Assembly: GCF_000165485.1 (NCBI RefSeq)
Contig: NC_014623.1
Location: 186,001 to 250,000 of the forward strand
Direction of reading: 5' to 3'
Length of the DNA stretch: 64,000 nt
Origin: Stigmatella aurantiaca DW4/3-1
GTDB taxonomy: Bacteria > Myxococcota > Myxococcia > Myxococcales > Myxococcaceae
Shown here: in pieces, positions 9,648 through 20,800 of the stretch
Position numbering within the stretch: the first letter of the stretch is position 1
Layout of the letters: each line of letters starts with the position of its first letter
Notes under the pieces: generated by a model
Databases searched by the model: none
What the model saw: the letters and a program-made list of their open reading frames with translations, nothing else
Told to the model about the DNA's origin: nothing
Program-made: the position numbers and the translations under genes

Positions 9648-11138
9648 ATGGTGATCCAGCGCTTTCCCCTGTTGCTGCTGATCTGCGCCACGTCTTGTCT
9701 GTCTCCCGAAGAGGAAGACTTCTTGAAGGAGGACCCCCCGCGGCATGACGCCGTGCCCCTTTCCCCCCGCGGTAAACCCTGCGTTAGCACCCCTGCCCTG
9801 TTGGCGGACCTGTCCCCCGGTGCCATGAGCTCGTTGCCTCGTGAGTTGGTGGCCGGCAATGGCATCCTCTTCTTCACCGCGGACGATGGGGTGCATGGCC
9901 GCGAGCTCTGGAAGAGCCACGGCTTCGGGGATGCCACGGGCCCCGGCGCGTTCCTGGTGAAGGACTTGAGGCCCGGGACCGCCACCTCCAATCCGCGCCG
10001 GCTCACGATGGCGAGCGGCCAGCTGTTCTTCACCGCGGACGATGGGGTGCATGGCCGCGAGTTGTGGGTCTCCGATGGCACCCCCGGGGGTACCCGGATG
10101 GTGAAGGACATCTGGCCCGGTGCCTATGGCTCCTCGCCCGATCAGCTGCTCGCCTTTGGCCCGCTCGTCTATTTCGCGGCGAACGATGGGCAGAAGGGAA
10201 TCGAGCTGTGGCGCAGCGATGGGACGGAGGCGGGCACCTTCCTGGTGAGTGACCTCTACCCGGGTGATGACGTCTACTCGCCGGGCGTGCCCGGCAGCTC
10301 CAGCCCGCGCCGGCTCACCCGGGTCGGCGATGCGCTCTTCTTCGTGGCCAACGTCAATGACGAGGTGTTCATCTGGCGCAGCCTGGGGCTGTCCAGCACC
10401 ACGTCTGTCTTCACGGGCCCCGAGGACAACTTCCTCTCCGCGTTCACCGCGGCGGACTCGGTGCTCTTCTTCCTGCTCGACAATGACGAAGGCGAGGCCA
10501 GCCTGTGGTGCTCCAGAGGCACCGTCTCCGAGCAGCTGCGCTTCTTCCCCGGCCTCTATCCGCATGATCTCACGGCGCTCGGGGGGAAGATCTTCTTCAG
10601 CGCCGGGGGAGGCGAGCCCGAGTTCTGGGGCCAGCCCGAGGGCGAGGAGCTGTGGGTCAGCGATGGCACGTCGCATGGCACGGTCCGGGTGAAGGACATC
10701 TGGCCGGGTCCGGACAGCTCGGCGCCCAGCGCCATCAAGGCGCTGAATGGGATGCTCTACTTCGCCGCGAGTGACAGCCTCCACGGCCGGGAGCTGTGGT
10801 CCAGCGATGGCACCGCCAAGGGCACCCTGCTGCTGAAGGATTTGGCGCCGGGCCCCGAGGATGCGTCGCCGGAGAACCTGACGGCCATCTCCGGGCTGCT
10901 CTTCTTCTCGGCGGACACCCAAGGCTGGGGCCGGGAGCCCTGGGTGAGCAATGGCACGGACGTCGGAACGGTGCCCCTCCGGGAGATCGCCCCGGGCGAG
11001 GAGTCATCGGATCCGCAGGGCTTCGTCCGTCTCGGCTGGGAAGTCTTCTTCACCGCCCAGAATCCCCAGCATGGCATGGAGATCTGGGGGGTGACGGTCC
11101 GTCCCGGCGCCCGCTGCGATGCCCCGGACGACCAGTGA
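9648..11138 (+). CDS. ELWxxDGT-repeat lipoprotein
   Basis: The 496-aa product starts at ATG 9648, eight bases after GGAGAG; an overlapping ATG at 9641 is out of frame. A signal ends at lipobox CATSC. The rest is about eight tandem ~52-residue units with the motif F-x-A-x-D-G-x-H-G-x-E-L-W-x-S-D-G-T, followed by lysine-aspartate (VKDIWPG) and serine-rich turns. These are the ELWxxDGT/hyalin-type repeats common in myxobacterial surface proteins and thought to form a beta-propeller-like fold. Function is unknown; it is probably exposed at the cell surface. It ends three bases from the convergent reverse transcriptase gene. Confidence 0.85.
   Translation: MVIQRFPLLLLICATSCLSPEEEDFLKEDPPRHDAVPLSPRGKPCVSTPALLADLSPGAMSSLPRELVAGNGILFFTADDGVHGRELWKSHGFGDATGPGAFLVKDLRPGTATSNPRRLTMASGQLFFTADDGVHGRELWVSDGTPGGTRMVKDIWPGAYGSSPDQLLAFGPLVYFAANDGQKGIELWRSDGTEAGTFLVSDLYPGDDVYSPGVPGSSSPRRLTRVGDALFFVANVNDEVFIWRSLGLSSTTSVFTGPEDNFLSAFTAADSVLFFLLDNDEGEASLWCSRGTVSEQLRFFPGLYPHDLTALGGKIFFSAGGGEPEFWGQPEGEELWVSDGTSHGTVRVKDIWPGPDSSAPSAIKALNGMLYFAASDSLHGRELWSSDGTAKGTLLLKDLAPGPEDASPENLTAISGLLFFSADTQGWGREPWVSNGTDVGTVPLREIAPGEESSDPQGFVRLGWEVFFTAQNPQHGMEIWGVTVRPGARCDAPDDQ
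9870..10061. repeat. identical 36-base direct repeats inside the ELWxxDGT gene
   Basis: Bases 9870-9905 and 10026-10061 are identical over 36 bases. They are 156 bases apart, exactly one 52-codon repeat unit. The other units are diverged at DNA level, so these two may have been homogenised or duplicated recently. Confidence 0.8.
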
Positions 11139-11141
11139 GGG

Positions 11142-12584
11142 TCAGGCGGTCTGGCGCTTCTCGAGGGCCTCCAGCCGTCGCAGGAAGGCGCGGCCCTTCT
11201 CCGCGTCCGTCATGTGAAGGAAGGCCGCGAGCCCCTTGAGCTGCTCCAGCGTCTCCCCGGTGGGGCCGGGCTTGCCCTGCTCCCGGTTGTGGATCGCCGC
11301 GCGCAGCCGCCGCACCACATCGCGGGGCACCCGGGCACCCGGAACGCCCTCGGGGGCCTCGTTCACCACGAGCCCCGTCACCCGCTGCCGGCTGCCCTTG
11401 CGCTGCACCCGCGTCTTGTCCGGGTGCAGCGTGAAACCCTCGGCCTCCAGCACACCCTTCACCCGCGCCAGGAGCAGCGCCACCGGCGCATCCGCCAGGG
11501 GGAGTTCCTTCTGCCGGGACTTCTTCGCCCGCCGCCAGGAGAACGTCAGGTCATCCGCATAGCGCGTGTACGTGAAGCCCAGCCGCTTCGACAGCGCCGA
11601 GAGCCGCTTGTCCAGCCGCAGGCACAGCGCGTTCGTCAGCGCCGGAGAGGTGGGGGCCCCCTGGGGCAGCGCGCGAGGGCCCTTGGCCACGTACAGCGTC
11701 TCTCCCCGGAACCGCACCACCTCGCGCGGGGCCTCGGTGGAGAGCAGCGCCAGGAGCGTCGCCAGGTTCTCCGGGAGTCCTCCCTTGCGCAGCAGTCCCT
11801 TGACCCGGGGCCACGTCACGGAAGGGAAGAAGTCCTTCATGTCCACCTTCACCACCACGTCCGCGCCCTGGTGGGCCAGCGCGTTGGTGAGGATGGAGCG
11901 CCCCGCCACGAAGCCGTGCGCGGCCCCGTGCACCGGCAGCCGCTCCACCACGTTCGCGAGCACCCAGCGCTGCACGGCCTTGAGCTCCCGCTTCGGCGCG
12001 GTGAGCGTCCGCTTGCCGCCGTCCCGCTTCGGAATCTCCCACGTCTGGTAGTGCGTGCCCGTGTCCACCTCGCGGTGGAAGGAGAACCAGCGCAGGCGCG
12101 ACACGGAGATGCCCAGCGCTTTGGCCAGCGCCTCGACCGAGTCCAACCCCTCCGGCAAGCCGTTGGCCTTGGCCCGCTCCTCGCGCCCGGCCACGTCGAA
12201 CTTGTCCGGCCCTCCGGCCTCGTCCCAGTGCACCCCCACGCCCAGGTGGTGGATGTGCGTGGCCTTCCAGGCCTCCCACGCCAGGCGCTTCTGCGCGCGC
12301 CGCTCGGTGGCCTCGGCCTTCTTCTTCTCCTTCCAGGCCGCCTTCTGCTTGTCGCTGAGCGACTCGAAGTCCACCTCTTCCGCCGCGACGCCCTTGGCCA
12401 CCAGCTGCTGCCGCACCCAGGCGTCCGTGCCGCCCGCCTCTTCGATGGCCTTCCACCGCAGGCGCAGCGCCTCGTGGTGGGCGCGGCGGGCCTCCTGCTT
12501 CGCGGCATCGGGACGGGTGGGGGCGGGCGCCTCGGCGGAGACGGGGGGCGCGGCGGGGACGTGTGACTCCAGCTTGGCGGTCAT
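11142..12584 (-). CDS. retron reverse transcriptase, Mx162/Sa163 type
   Basis: The 480-aa protein starts at ATG 12584 with AGGAG five bases upstream. Residues 1-170 are a charged N-terminal extension, as in the long RTs of Mx162-type myxobacterial retrons (about 485 aa from memory). The retron-specific NAxxH motif is NALAH at 234-238. The palm follows with VKVDMKDFFPS (first catalytic Asp), LPQGAPTSP, and the catalytic YADD at 342-345. The VTG triplet, which helps recognise the cognate RNA, is at 402-404. It reverse-transcribes its own msr-msd RNA, encoded directly upstream, into branched msDNA. It is the last gene of the minus-strand locus after the WD40/HEAT and SWIM genes, and all key residues are present. 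Confidence 0.95.
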   Translation of the reverse strand: MTAKLESHVPAAPPVSAEAPAPTRPDAAKQEARRAHHEALRLRWKAIEEAGGTDAWVRQQLVAKGVAAEEVDFESLSDKQKAAWKEKKKAEATERRAQKRLAWEAWKATHIHHLGVGVHWDEAGGPDKFDVAGREERAKANGLPEGLDSVEALAKALGISVSRLRWFSFHREVDTGTHYQTWEIPKRDGGKRTLTAPKRELKAVQRWVLANVVERLPVHGAAHGFVAGRSILTNALAHQGADVVVKVDMKDFFPSVTWPRVKGLLRKGGLPENLATLLALLSTEAPREVVRFRGETLYVAKGPRALPQGAPTSPALTNALCLRLDKRLSALSKRLGFTYTRYADDLTFSWRRAKKSRQKELPLADAPVALLLARVKGVLEAEGFTLHPDKTRVQRKGSRQRVTGLVVNEAPEGVPGARVPRDVVRRLRAAIHNREQGKPGPTGETLEQLKGLAAFLHMTDAEKGRAFLRRLEALEKRQTA

Positions 12585-12628
12585 GACGGCTCCTGGCGCC
12601 GGTGAGCAAGGTGGGGGGGGCGAGGCAG

Positions 12629-12950
12629 GGCAGGGCGACGGAGCGCGAGCGGTCGAGGGAGGCCCGAAGGCACCACCTTCTCACCTGGGGCACGGTAGCC
12701 TCACCGGCTCTCCCCTCCGGTGAGTACCTCTCCGGCCGGGGAAACGGCGGTTGCGTCGTTGGTTCAGCTCCCCGGCCGGAGAGGTACTCACCGGAGGGAA
12801 GAGAGCCAAGAACAGGCTACCTTGCGGAGAGTGTCCTGCAATTCAACCAGAGCGGCGCAACGCCGCTCTCGCGCTCGAGGCGCTGAGGCTGATGGCTTGG
12901 GACCTCTCTCGGTCGCTCGCACGAGTGTCTGTCGTTCCGTCGCACCTGCC
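12629..12950 (-). ncRNA. retron msr-msd RNA gene
   Basis: The 404-base gap between the SWIM gene and the RT gene has the expected layout on the minus strand. The a1/a2 ends are inverted repeats. The core pairs 12901-12920 with 12645-12664 (GCGAGCG identical, then CGAG/GAGG blocks), and an outer pairing joins 12936-12950 with 12629-12642. After a1 come short AAGC and CAGC sequences (12898-12882) where the branching G should lie. Then an msr stem-loop at 12849-12869 has nine perfect pairs around TTG. The long msd hairpin follows at 12706-12807. Distances would allow an msDNA of roughly 160 bases, in line with Mx162/Sa163. Exact 5' and 3' ends and the branch G are not determined. Only ~40 bases separate a1 from the SWIM stop, so the RNA may depend on an upstream promoter. 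Confidence 0.85.
12706..12807. repeat. msd long inverted repeat (msDNA hairpin)
   Basis: The left arm 12706-12741 and right arm 12770-12807 are complementary over 36 pairs, broken only by a two-base bulge, around a 28-base loop. It could be taken for a terminator, but it lacks a T-run and lies inside the msr-msd arrangement. It is therefore read as the template of the msDNA stem. Confidence 0.88.
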
Positions 12951-12988
12951 TTTCCGCCGCGCGCCCGCGGCCCCGTGGCTTGCGTGTT

Positions 12989-14827
12989 CTACATCATTGA
13001 AGCAGCCGCATCGATATATCCCTCCGCGGCCAAGGACTCCAGGCGCGTGAAGTAGGCGGTGCGCGCCTCGGCGTCCGTGTCGAACCAGAGCTTCTGCCGG
13101 CGGGACTCCCCCTGGCGGGGGCCCCACTCCACCGCCACCACTTTCCCATCCAATGAGACGCGGTACACCTGCTCCTGGCCGGAGGGCTCGCGCCGCACGT
13201 AGGAGCGCGTCTCCGCGCGGATGAGCTGGCGGCCCGCGGGGGTCTGACGCAGTGCTTCCTGCTCGGCGCGGTGCCGGACCTGGACGAGCCGCAGCGCCAT
13301 CATGTGCTCGCACGGGCCCTCGCGCAGCCCCGAGCGCCGGAAGTGGGGGCAGCCGCAGCTCGCCTCCCGCACGCGGCCCTCCAGGTCCAAGGTGAAGGAG
13401 GGGAAGAAGCTGCGGACGGCCTCCCGGTCCACCACCTCGCCGTGGATGCGGGTGCCCTCGCCCACCACCTCGTGCACCTTCGTCAGCTTCACCTCGCCCG
13501 CGCCGGGCCCGTCGTCGCCGAGCAGCCGGTGCGCCCGGGCCTCGCGCTCATTGCCGTAGCGCAGCGCCGCCTCGTCCACCGGGGCGGGCATCAGCTCGCG
13601 CGGCCGGTACGTCTCCTGGGCGATGTCATAGAGGATGCGTCCCCGGAGGCATTCGAGCTGCAACGCCGCGCGCACCGCGTCCTTCGGGGCCCCGGCCTCC
13701 GCCGCGAGCTTCTCGAAGGGCAGGGGGCCCTCGGTGCGCAGCCGCTGGCGCAGCCGCTCCGGGAGCCCCTCTGGCACCGCGCGCGGCATCAGCACATCGA
13801 AGGCGGCGGCGCTGGACCAGCCGCTCTCCGTCCACCCGGTGAGGGCCATCGTCAGCGAGGCCTCGCCCAGGTCCACCGCCCAGAACACCGGCAGGCCCGG
13901 GCCCAGGAGCCGCACCCGCACGCTCTTCGCGTGGGGCAGCAGCCGGGCCAGGGCGACGAGCCGCTGCCGGCCGAAGGTGCGCACCACCGCGGGCACCGTG
14001 CCCGTGTACACCGAGGCGTGGCACTCCAGCACCAGCTCCCACGGCTCGAGGATCAGCCGGGGCGGGGCGCCCGGGACGAGCTCGAAGCGCAGCGCGCGGG
14101 GGGCGGCCTTGGCCTTCCGGGTGCGCAGCGCGAACAGCAGGTTGTACAGATCGATGGGCGCCAGCGTGCACGTGCTCGCCGGGAGCGTGGCCGCGGACTG
14201 CACCTGGAGGAAGCCGCGCAGCCACGCGTGGGGCACCTCCACGTTCCGGGGTGCCCGGGCCTCCTGGGCGGGCAGTGCCACGTGTGCCTCCAGGGACAGC
14301 GGCACGTAGGTGCGCAGCCGGTCCACCTTGGCCATCAGGTCCTTGGGCACATCCAGGAAGGTGGAGCCGTGCGCGGCCTCGCGGCCCTCGAACAGGGCGC
14401 TGTCGAAGGCCAGGCGCGCATAGGCGCTCTCGTCGCGGGAGAACACCTCCAGGGACACCTGGTCCGGGTCCACCGTGAGGACCGGATCCAACACCGTGTC
14501 CTTCTGCTCCTCGGTTTGCAGCGAGGCGTCCAGGAAGGCCTTCTGGGCCTCCCAGATCTGCGCGGTGGCGCGCTTGCCCTGCTTCATCAGGTAGGCCAGG
14601 TACGCCGTGCGGTCCCGGCCCCGGTAGCGCAGGTCGCTGGCGAGGATGCCCAGGGTGGCGGCCAGCGCATCCCGGAAGAGGGCGGGTTCGCGGACGCGGC
14701 CGCGCACGCCCACGGTGCCGCGCGAGCCCTCCAGGGCCAGCAGCACGCGCGAGGCGTCCGGGCGGGTGTCCACGTCACTCGCGGTGGCGTAGCGCAGCTC
14801 GACGGGGTGGCGGGTGGCGGAGGTCAC
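12989..14827 (-). CDS. winged-helix SWIM zinc-finger protein (WHSWIM) of the retron locus
   Basis: The 612-aa protein starts at a GTG overlapping the stop of the upstream giant gene (GTGA), so the two are translationally coupled. Near the C-terminus is a SWIM zinc finger, C491-x-C493-x12-C506-x-H508, followed by MMALRL. SWIM fingers bind nucleic acid or protein. Just before it, residues ~355-413 look like a winged helix (LPERLRQRL, then KDAVRAALQLECLRGRILYD). The first ~350 residues are an alpha/beta region of unknown fold. SWIM proteins with large repeat proteins occur in bacterial conflict systems. Position between the WD40/HEAT gene and the msr-msd/RT suggests it is an effector or accessory subunit of the retron. 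Molecular activity is not known. Confidence 0.85.
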   Translation of the reverse strand: MTSATRHPVELRYATASDVDTRPDASRVLLALEGSRGTVGVRGRVREPALFRDALAATLGILASDLRYRGRDRTAYLAYLMKQGKRATAQIWEAQKAFLDASLQTEEQKDTVLDPVLTVDPDQVSLEVFSRDESAYARLAFDSALFEGREAAHGSTFLDVPKDLMAKVDRLRTYVPLSLEAHVALPAQEARAPRNVEVPHAWLRGFLQVQSAATLPASTCTLAPIDLYNLLFALRTRKAKAAPRALRFELVPGAPPRLILEPWELVLECHASVYTGTVPAVVRTFGRQRLVALARLLPHAKSVRVRLLGPGLPVFWAVDLGEASLTMALTGWTESGWSSAAAFDVLMPRAVPEGLPERLRQRLRTEGPLPFEKLAAEAGAPKDAVRAALQLECLRGRILYDIAQETYRPRELMPAPVDEAALRYGNEREARAHRLLGDDGPGAGEVKLTKVHEVVGEGTRIHGEVVDREAVRSFFPSFTLDLEGRVREASCGCPHFRRSGLREGPCEHMMALRLVQVRHRAEQEALRQTPAGRQLIRAETRSYVRREPSGQEQVYRVSLDGKVVAVEWGPRQGESRRQKLWFDTDAEARTAYFTRLESLAAEGYIDAAASMM

Positions 14828-17800
14828 GAGGCAGTTCCTTCCTTGCGGTTGCGAGCCAGGGCCCGGCGGGCGCGTTGGTGGGCGCGCCAGGCCGCCTTGC
14901 GAAGCGCCTCGGGCTGGCCCTTGTCGAAGGCGAGGCCCTGGAGCAGGTTCGCCGCGCCCTCATCGCCCATGCGCCCGAGGGCGGCCAGGGCATCTTGTTT
15001 CACCGCGGGAGGGTTGCCCCCGGTGGCCAGCGGGCGCAGCGGCTCCCACTGGTGCGAGGCCAGCAACGCGGGCAGCGCCGCCCGGCGTCCTTCCGAGGTC
15101 GCGAGCGGCTCCGGGGCGCGCAGCCCCGAGGCCAGGGGGCCGACGGCCACCGGATCAAACGGCTTCACCGCCAGGGCCCAGTCCGTGCGCTCGGGCGCCA
15201 GCCGGGCCAGGGCGGCGGCGGCGGCGGAACGCACCCGCGCGTCGGTATCCGTCAGCGCGGCGCGGAGGGCTTCGGCCGCCGAGGTGCGCTCCTTCGCGGT
15301 GGCCAGTGCGGGCGTGGCCCCTGCCTCCGCCGTGCCCAGGGTGCCCAGGGTGCGCGCGGCCTCCTGGCGCACCGTCGCGGGGGCTCCGGCCTCGCCTCCC
15401 TGAAGGATGGCGTGGGCGCCGGTGGCCAGCGGTGCCGTTCCCAGCCGCGCGCCGGCCCAGAGCAGCCGCTGCCACGCGCTGGCGAACGGAGGGCGCTTCG
15501 TTCCGGGGGCCGCGGCCCACTCGGTGGCGGTGCGCCGCTCGGCCGCGGCCAGCGCCCCGTGCAGGGTGGACGCTTGGGCGGAGGACAGGGGCGTCCGGGG
15601 CTCGCCCGTCCACGTGCCGATGACCTGGGCGGCCTCTTCGCGGGCGCGGGGCTCTTCGTGGGCGAGCAGCGCGGCCAGCTCCGGCACGGGCAGCCCGCCG
15701 CGCCGGGCGATGCCCCGGCGGATGCGCTGCCGCAGCGCCTCGTCCTTCAGCGTGGCCAGGTGGGGCACGAGCCGCGCGGGCTCGGCCTCGTCCGCCAGGT
15801 ACGTGGCGGCGGGCTGGGAGATGTCCGGGTGGCGGCTCATCACCGCGAGGAACTCCACCCGCACCCGGTCCTTCGGGAAGAGGGCATCGAGCGCCTTGCG
15901 GGCCTCTTGCCGCAGCGGGGCGTCATGCGTGTCGAGCACCCGGGCCAGGGGGGGCTCGGCCTCGGGGGCGCCCAGCTTGCCCAGCTCGGTCGCGGCGGTG
16001 AAGCGCACCGGGGACGCGGTGGTGTCGTCGGTGAGCAGTGCCTCCAGCTTCACCCGGACCCGCTCTCCGCCGATGAAGCGCAGGCCGCGCACACCGGCCT
16101 GTTGCTGCTCGAGGCTTCCCGCCTCCAGCGCGGCGGCTTCCACCTTCTCCTCGAGGCGCTTGCGGTCCTCGCCCTCGGGGAGCTTCGCGGCCAGCCGCCC
16201 CAGCCCTTCGACGGCGGCGACCACCATGCTCGGCTCGGCGGGGGCCTCCGGGGTTCCGCCCGCGGCCACGGCCTCCAGCTCGGCCAGGGCCCGCGCATCG
16301 CCCAGCGTGCCGAGCGCCAAGAGGGCCCGCTCGCGATCGCCGGGCTCGCCCGCGCGCGCATACAGCAGCAAGGGGCGCAGCGCACTGGGCAGTCCCTTGG
16401 AGGCCACGGCCTCGGCGGCGGGCAACATCAGCTCCCGGGCCCCGGCGCGCAGCACCTCTTCGATGGGCTCCACCTTCGCGCCCTCGTGCACGACGCGCCA
16501 GGAGTAGTGCGCCACCGCCTCGCGGCGCACCGTCACATCCCGGTCCGGGAAGAGGCTCAGGAGCAGGGCGTCCTGGCCCACGCCGGCTCCGAGCGCCAGC
16601 TCGCGGGGAACGGCCTGGCGCACGGCCACATCCTGAGAGCGGGCCGCGGCGCGCAGAAAGCGCACCGCCAGCGCCATGTCGCGCAGCTTCAAGTCGCGGA
16701 GGCCCTGGGGGGTGGGCTTCACGTTCCGGTCGGCCACCCCCATGGCGGCGGTGATGCAGGCCAGCCGCACGCTGGGGGCTTCGTCCTCCAACACCTGCTG
16801 GGCCAGCACCTCCACCGCTTCCGGGAGGAGGGTGCGCCCCAGGGCTTTCACGAGGGCGGTCCGCTCGTCCGGGCCCGGCGCGGCGCGGAGCCTGCTGGCG
16901 AGGGCGGCCACGGCGGCGGGGGAGGCGAGCCGCGTCAGGGCCTCCAGGGCGCGCGCGGCGGTGGGGGCGTTCTCCGAGCGCAGGAAGGCGCTCAGCACCT
17001 CCACGGTCCGGTCATCCTTGCGCCACGCGAGCAGCTCGGCGGCCCGCATCCGCAGGTCCTCGTGCTCGCTGGCCATGGCCCGTCCGAGGGCCTCGATGAC
17101 GCGGGCATCGTTGGCCCCCGCCAGCCGCTCGATGACCCCCACGCGCAGATCCGCGTGCTCGCTGGAGAGGGCGGCCAGCAGGGGCTCCAAGCTGCCCTTG
17201 GGGCTGAGCTTCTCGAGCAGCTCGAAGGCGTAGCGGCGCACCTCGGGCAGCGGCGAGTTCAGGGCGGCGGTGATGCGCGGCCGGGCGGCGTCTCCCCGCG
17301 TGGCCAGGGTGTCCAGCGCGGCCCGGGCCACGTCCTGGGAGAGCGAGGCCAGGGCGAGCGCCAGGGGCTCATCGGAGCCCGCGGGGTACAGCTCCTGGAG
17401 GCCCGCGAGCGCCGCCTTGCGCACGAGCTGGTGCGGATCCTCGAGGGCGCGCAGGAGCGCGGCCACGGCGGCGGGCTGCCCCGCGAAGCCCTCCTGGGTG
17501 AGCTTCACCACGCGGTCCACGGAGTCGCGCCGCACCCGGTGGCCTTCGTCGCCTTCGGTGGACACCTGGCGCAGCAGGCCCACGTAGGCACCGAAGGCCA
17601 GCCGCCGCAGGTGCTGCCGTTCGGCGGAGGCGAGGGCCTCGGCGGAAGGGGCCGCGGCCTCCTTGCCATTGGGCGTGCCGGTGGAGAAGAGGCGGCGCAG
17701 CCACCGCTTCGCGGGCTTGTCCGTGTCGGGCCCGGGGCGAGGCGTCGTCTCCGGCTTCCAGGGGGCATCCAGGGAGTGCAGGAGCGCCACCTTCTGGGCC

Positions 17801-20800
17801 TCGCGGAAGTACTCGACGGGCTTGTGGCGGAGGTTCAGCACCTGGGCGGCGGCATACCGCTGCTCGGAGACGTCGCTGGCGAGCGCCTCGGCCAGCTTCA
17901 CCATGCGGCGGGTGCGCTCCTCCTCGGCGGGCCACTCCTTCATGTCGCCGGCCTTCTCGGGCCGGGGCGGCATCAGCACCTCCACGAGGTGGGCGAGGAA
18001 GGCCTCCGGTTCGGCCCGAAGCTCCAGGGCGCGCGCGGCGGCGTAGCGCACCTCGGCCCGGGCGCTGGACAGGGCGCTGGTGAGCAAGTCCGGCGGCTCG
18101 CCCCGGCGCGAGGCGCGCAGGTCCCGGGCGAGGATGATGGCGAACACGCGCTCCTGCACATCCCGGTGGGAGTCCTCCAGGCCGTGGAGCATGCCCCCCT
18201 CGCCCGAGGCACCGAGCGCGGCGAAGGAGAGGAGGGCGCCCAGCCGGACGGGCAGGTGCTCATGGCGCAGCGTCCCGGTGAGCACGGGCAGGGCGCGCAC
18301 GTCTCCCAGGCGCGCGAGGCCATCGGCGGCCCAGGAGCGCACCGCCACCATCGCGTGGCCGAGGGCATCCAGCAGGGCCCCTTCATCTCCCCGGCGGCTG
18401 GCGGTGGCGAGGCCCCGGGCGCCCTGCTCCTTCACCTCGTTCTGCTCGTGCTGGAGCAGGGACGTATAAAAGGAGAGCAGCCGGCGCGAGCCCAGCGTGG
18501 CCAGGGCGCTGGCGGCGCGGGCGCGCAGCGGGAAGAGGATCTGCGGTGGGTAGCGGCGCTCCAACTCCTTGTCGGTGATGAGGGAGCGCATGGGCTCGAT
18601 GATGTCCTCGGCACCCCGCGTGGCGAGCAGCTCCGCGGCGCGGACCTGGAGGGGCAGGGTGGCGGAGAGGAGGCCCGCGAGCAGCGGCCCGTTCTCGTCC
18701 CGGACGAGCGTGTCCAGGGTTTCGAGGGCCTGGGTGTGGACGGCGGGGGCCTCATCCTGGATGAGCTTGAGCAGGGGCGAGCGCAGGGGGCCCACGGGGG
18801 CCTCCGCGGCGCCCTTCGCCGCCAGGGCCCGCAGCGAGGCGTGCGCCGTGCCGAGCGCGGCGAGGTAGGGCTCGGGCTGCTGCTTCCCCACGCGCTTCAC
18901 CCACGCCTCGTAGGCGGCGGTGGCCACGCCCGCGTCCCGGTCCTTCACGGTCTCCTTGAGCCGGTCGAGCGCCCAGGCCTCCTGGCTCCGCTCGGCCAGC
19001 ACCTCCACGGCGCGCAGGCGCAGATCCGGGAAGCGGCCGGCCAGGGCGCGATCCAGCGCCTTCTCGGGGGCCTTCTCGTTCCAGGCCCAGAGGGTGCGGA
19101 AGGCCTCGCCCCGGACCTTGCTGGACTCGTCCTCCAGCGCGTTGCCGAGCAGTGTCTCGGTGCCCCCGGCCCGGTGCGCGGGGGTGCCCAGCTCCACCAG
19201 CCGGGCGAGGCCGCGCACGCGCACGTCCTCGAAGGAGGAGCGCAGGGCGGCCTCCGTGCTGGACAGGGGCGTCTCCGCGTCCAGGGCCACCACGGCCTCG
19301 AAGGCGGCGGCCCGCACATCCGCCTGCTCGTCGTCGAGCATCCACACCAGCCGCTCACGGCCCCGCGGATCCTTCAGCACCTGGAGCGCGAAGGCGGCGA
19401 ACCGGCGGATGGCGGCATCCGGCTCGCGGGAGAGCTGCAACAGGGCGCCCAGGGCGCGCGTGTCGCCGAGGTAGGCGAGTGCCAGGGCCCCGAGCGCCGC
19501 GGTGTCCGGGGTGCGGCAGGCCATGGCGGCCAGCAGCGGCTCCAGGTCCGCCTCGGTGAGCTCCGCCCCGGCCTGGCCCATGCCGGGAAGCTGCGCCCGG
19601 GCGGCCTGGGCTTCGGCGTTGGAGACGGGCTTGTCCGAAAGAGGCTGGGCGGAGGGCGTCCGGGACAGAGGGGCCAACCGGCGGCCCACGTCGAGCCCCG
19701 AGCGGACGAAGTCCGGATCCAGCTTCTCCAGGGCGTGGGCGAGCGCGCGGCGCTCCATCACACGCAGCAGGAAGGCGATGTGGCGCACGTCGGCGTCCGC
19801 ATCGTCCAGGGCGCGGGCCACCAGGGGCTGGAGCGTTGCGGAGCCGAGCTGCCCGGCCCAGGCCGCGCGCAGCAGCACCTCGGTCTTGAGGGGGGCGGGG
19901 CCCCGCTCGAAGGCGGTCTTCAGGGGCTCGTTGCTGCCCGCGGGGGAGGCCTGGGTGAGGGCGTCCAGCGCGGCGAGCCCCACGGACGGATCCGGATCCG
20001 AGAGCTTCCCGGCGATGAGGCCGGGCACCAGGGGCGAGGAGCCCGCGAGCGCGGCGAGCCGCCGCAGGCCGGCGGCCCGGATGTCCGCGTGACGCGAGTC
20101 GAGCGCGGCGCGCGGGGCGGCCAGGGGGGACTCCTCCAGGGTGGCGAGGGCCTCCAGCGCGGCGGCACGGACGGCGGGAAAGTCGTCCTCGAGCCGCTCG
20201 CGCAGCTTGGGGCGGGCGCCGGTCCGGCCCTTCGCGGCCAGCTCGGAGGCGGCCAGCGCGCGCACCGCCGCGTCGCGGTCCGAGGAGAGCACCTGAAGGA
20301 CGAAGCTCAGGGCCTCGGGCTCCTCCAGCGCGGCGGCCTCGCGGACGGCGGCCTCGCGGCGGGGACGGCCTTCATCCAGGGCATCGTTCAGGGCATCGAT
20401 GCCGTGGGCGTAGCCGAGCCGCTCGTCCGTGGGGGTGCCGTCGGGGGCCACGGTGATGCGGAGCATCTTGCGCAGGTCTCCGCCGGTGAAGACATGGCCC
20501 AGGACCGTCTTGGCCTGACGGGGGTTGGCGGGGGGCGCGAAGACGAGCGCGTGCAGCGGCTTGCTGCCGCCATCGAAGCTGCGGGGTTTGCGGCGCTCGT
20601 CGAGGCGCCACACCTTCACCTGACCATCGGCCCCGGCGGTCCAGAAGCGGTCCTTGGCCTCCTGGCCGGGCTCGGCCGCGGGGGTGGGCGGGAAGAGCAG
20701 GGCGAGCACCGGACCGGCATGGCCGGAGTCCTTGTCCCCGCGCGTCTCGAATTCCACGGCGCCGGCGAGGTACCAGATGCGGATGCGGCCATCGTCTCCC

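Noticed and set aside
12706-12807. Long hairpin as a transcription terminator between SWIM and RT
   Set aside because: It has no T-run and sits inside a full msr-msd arrangement, so it is the msDNA stem template.
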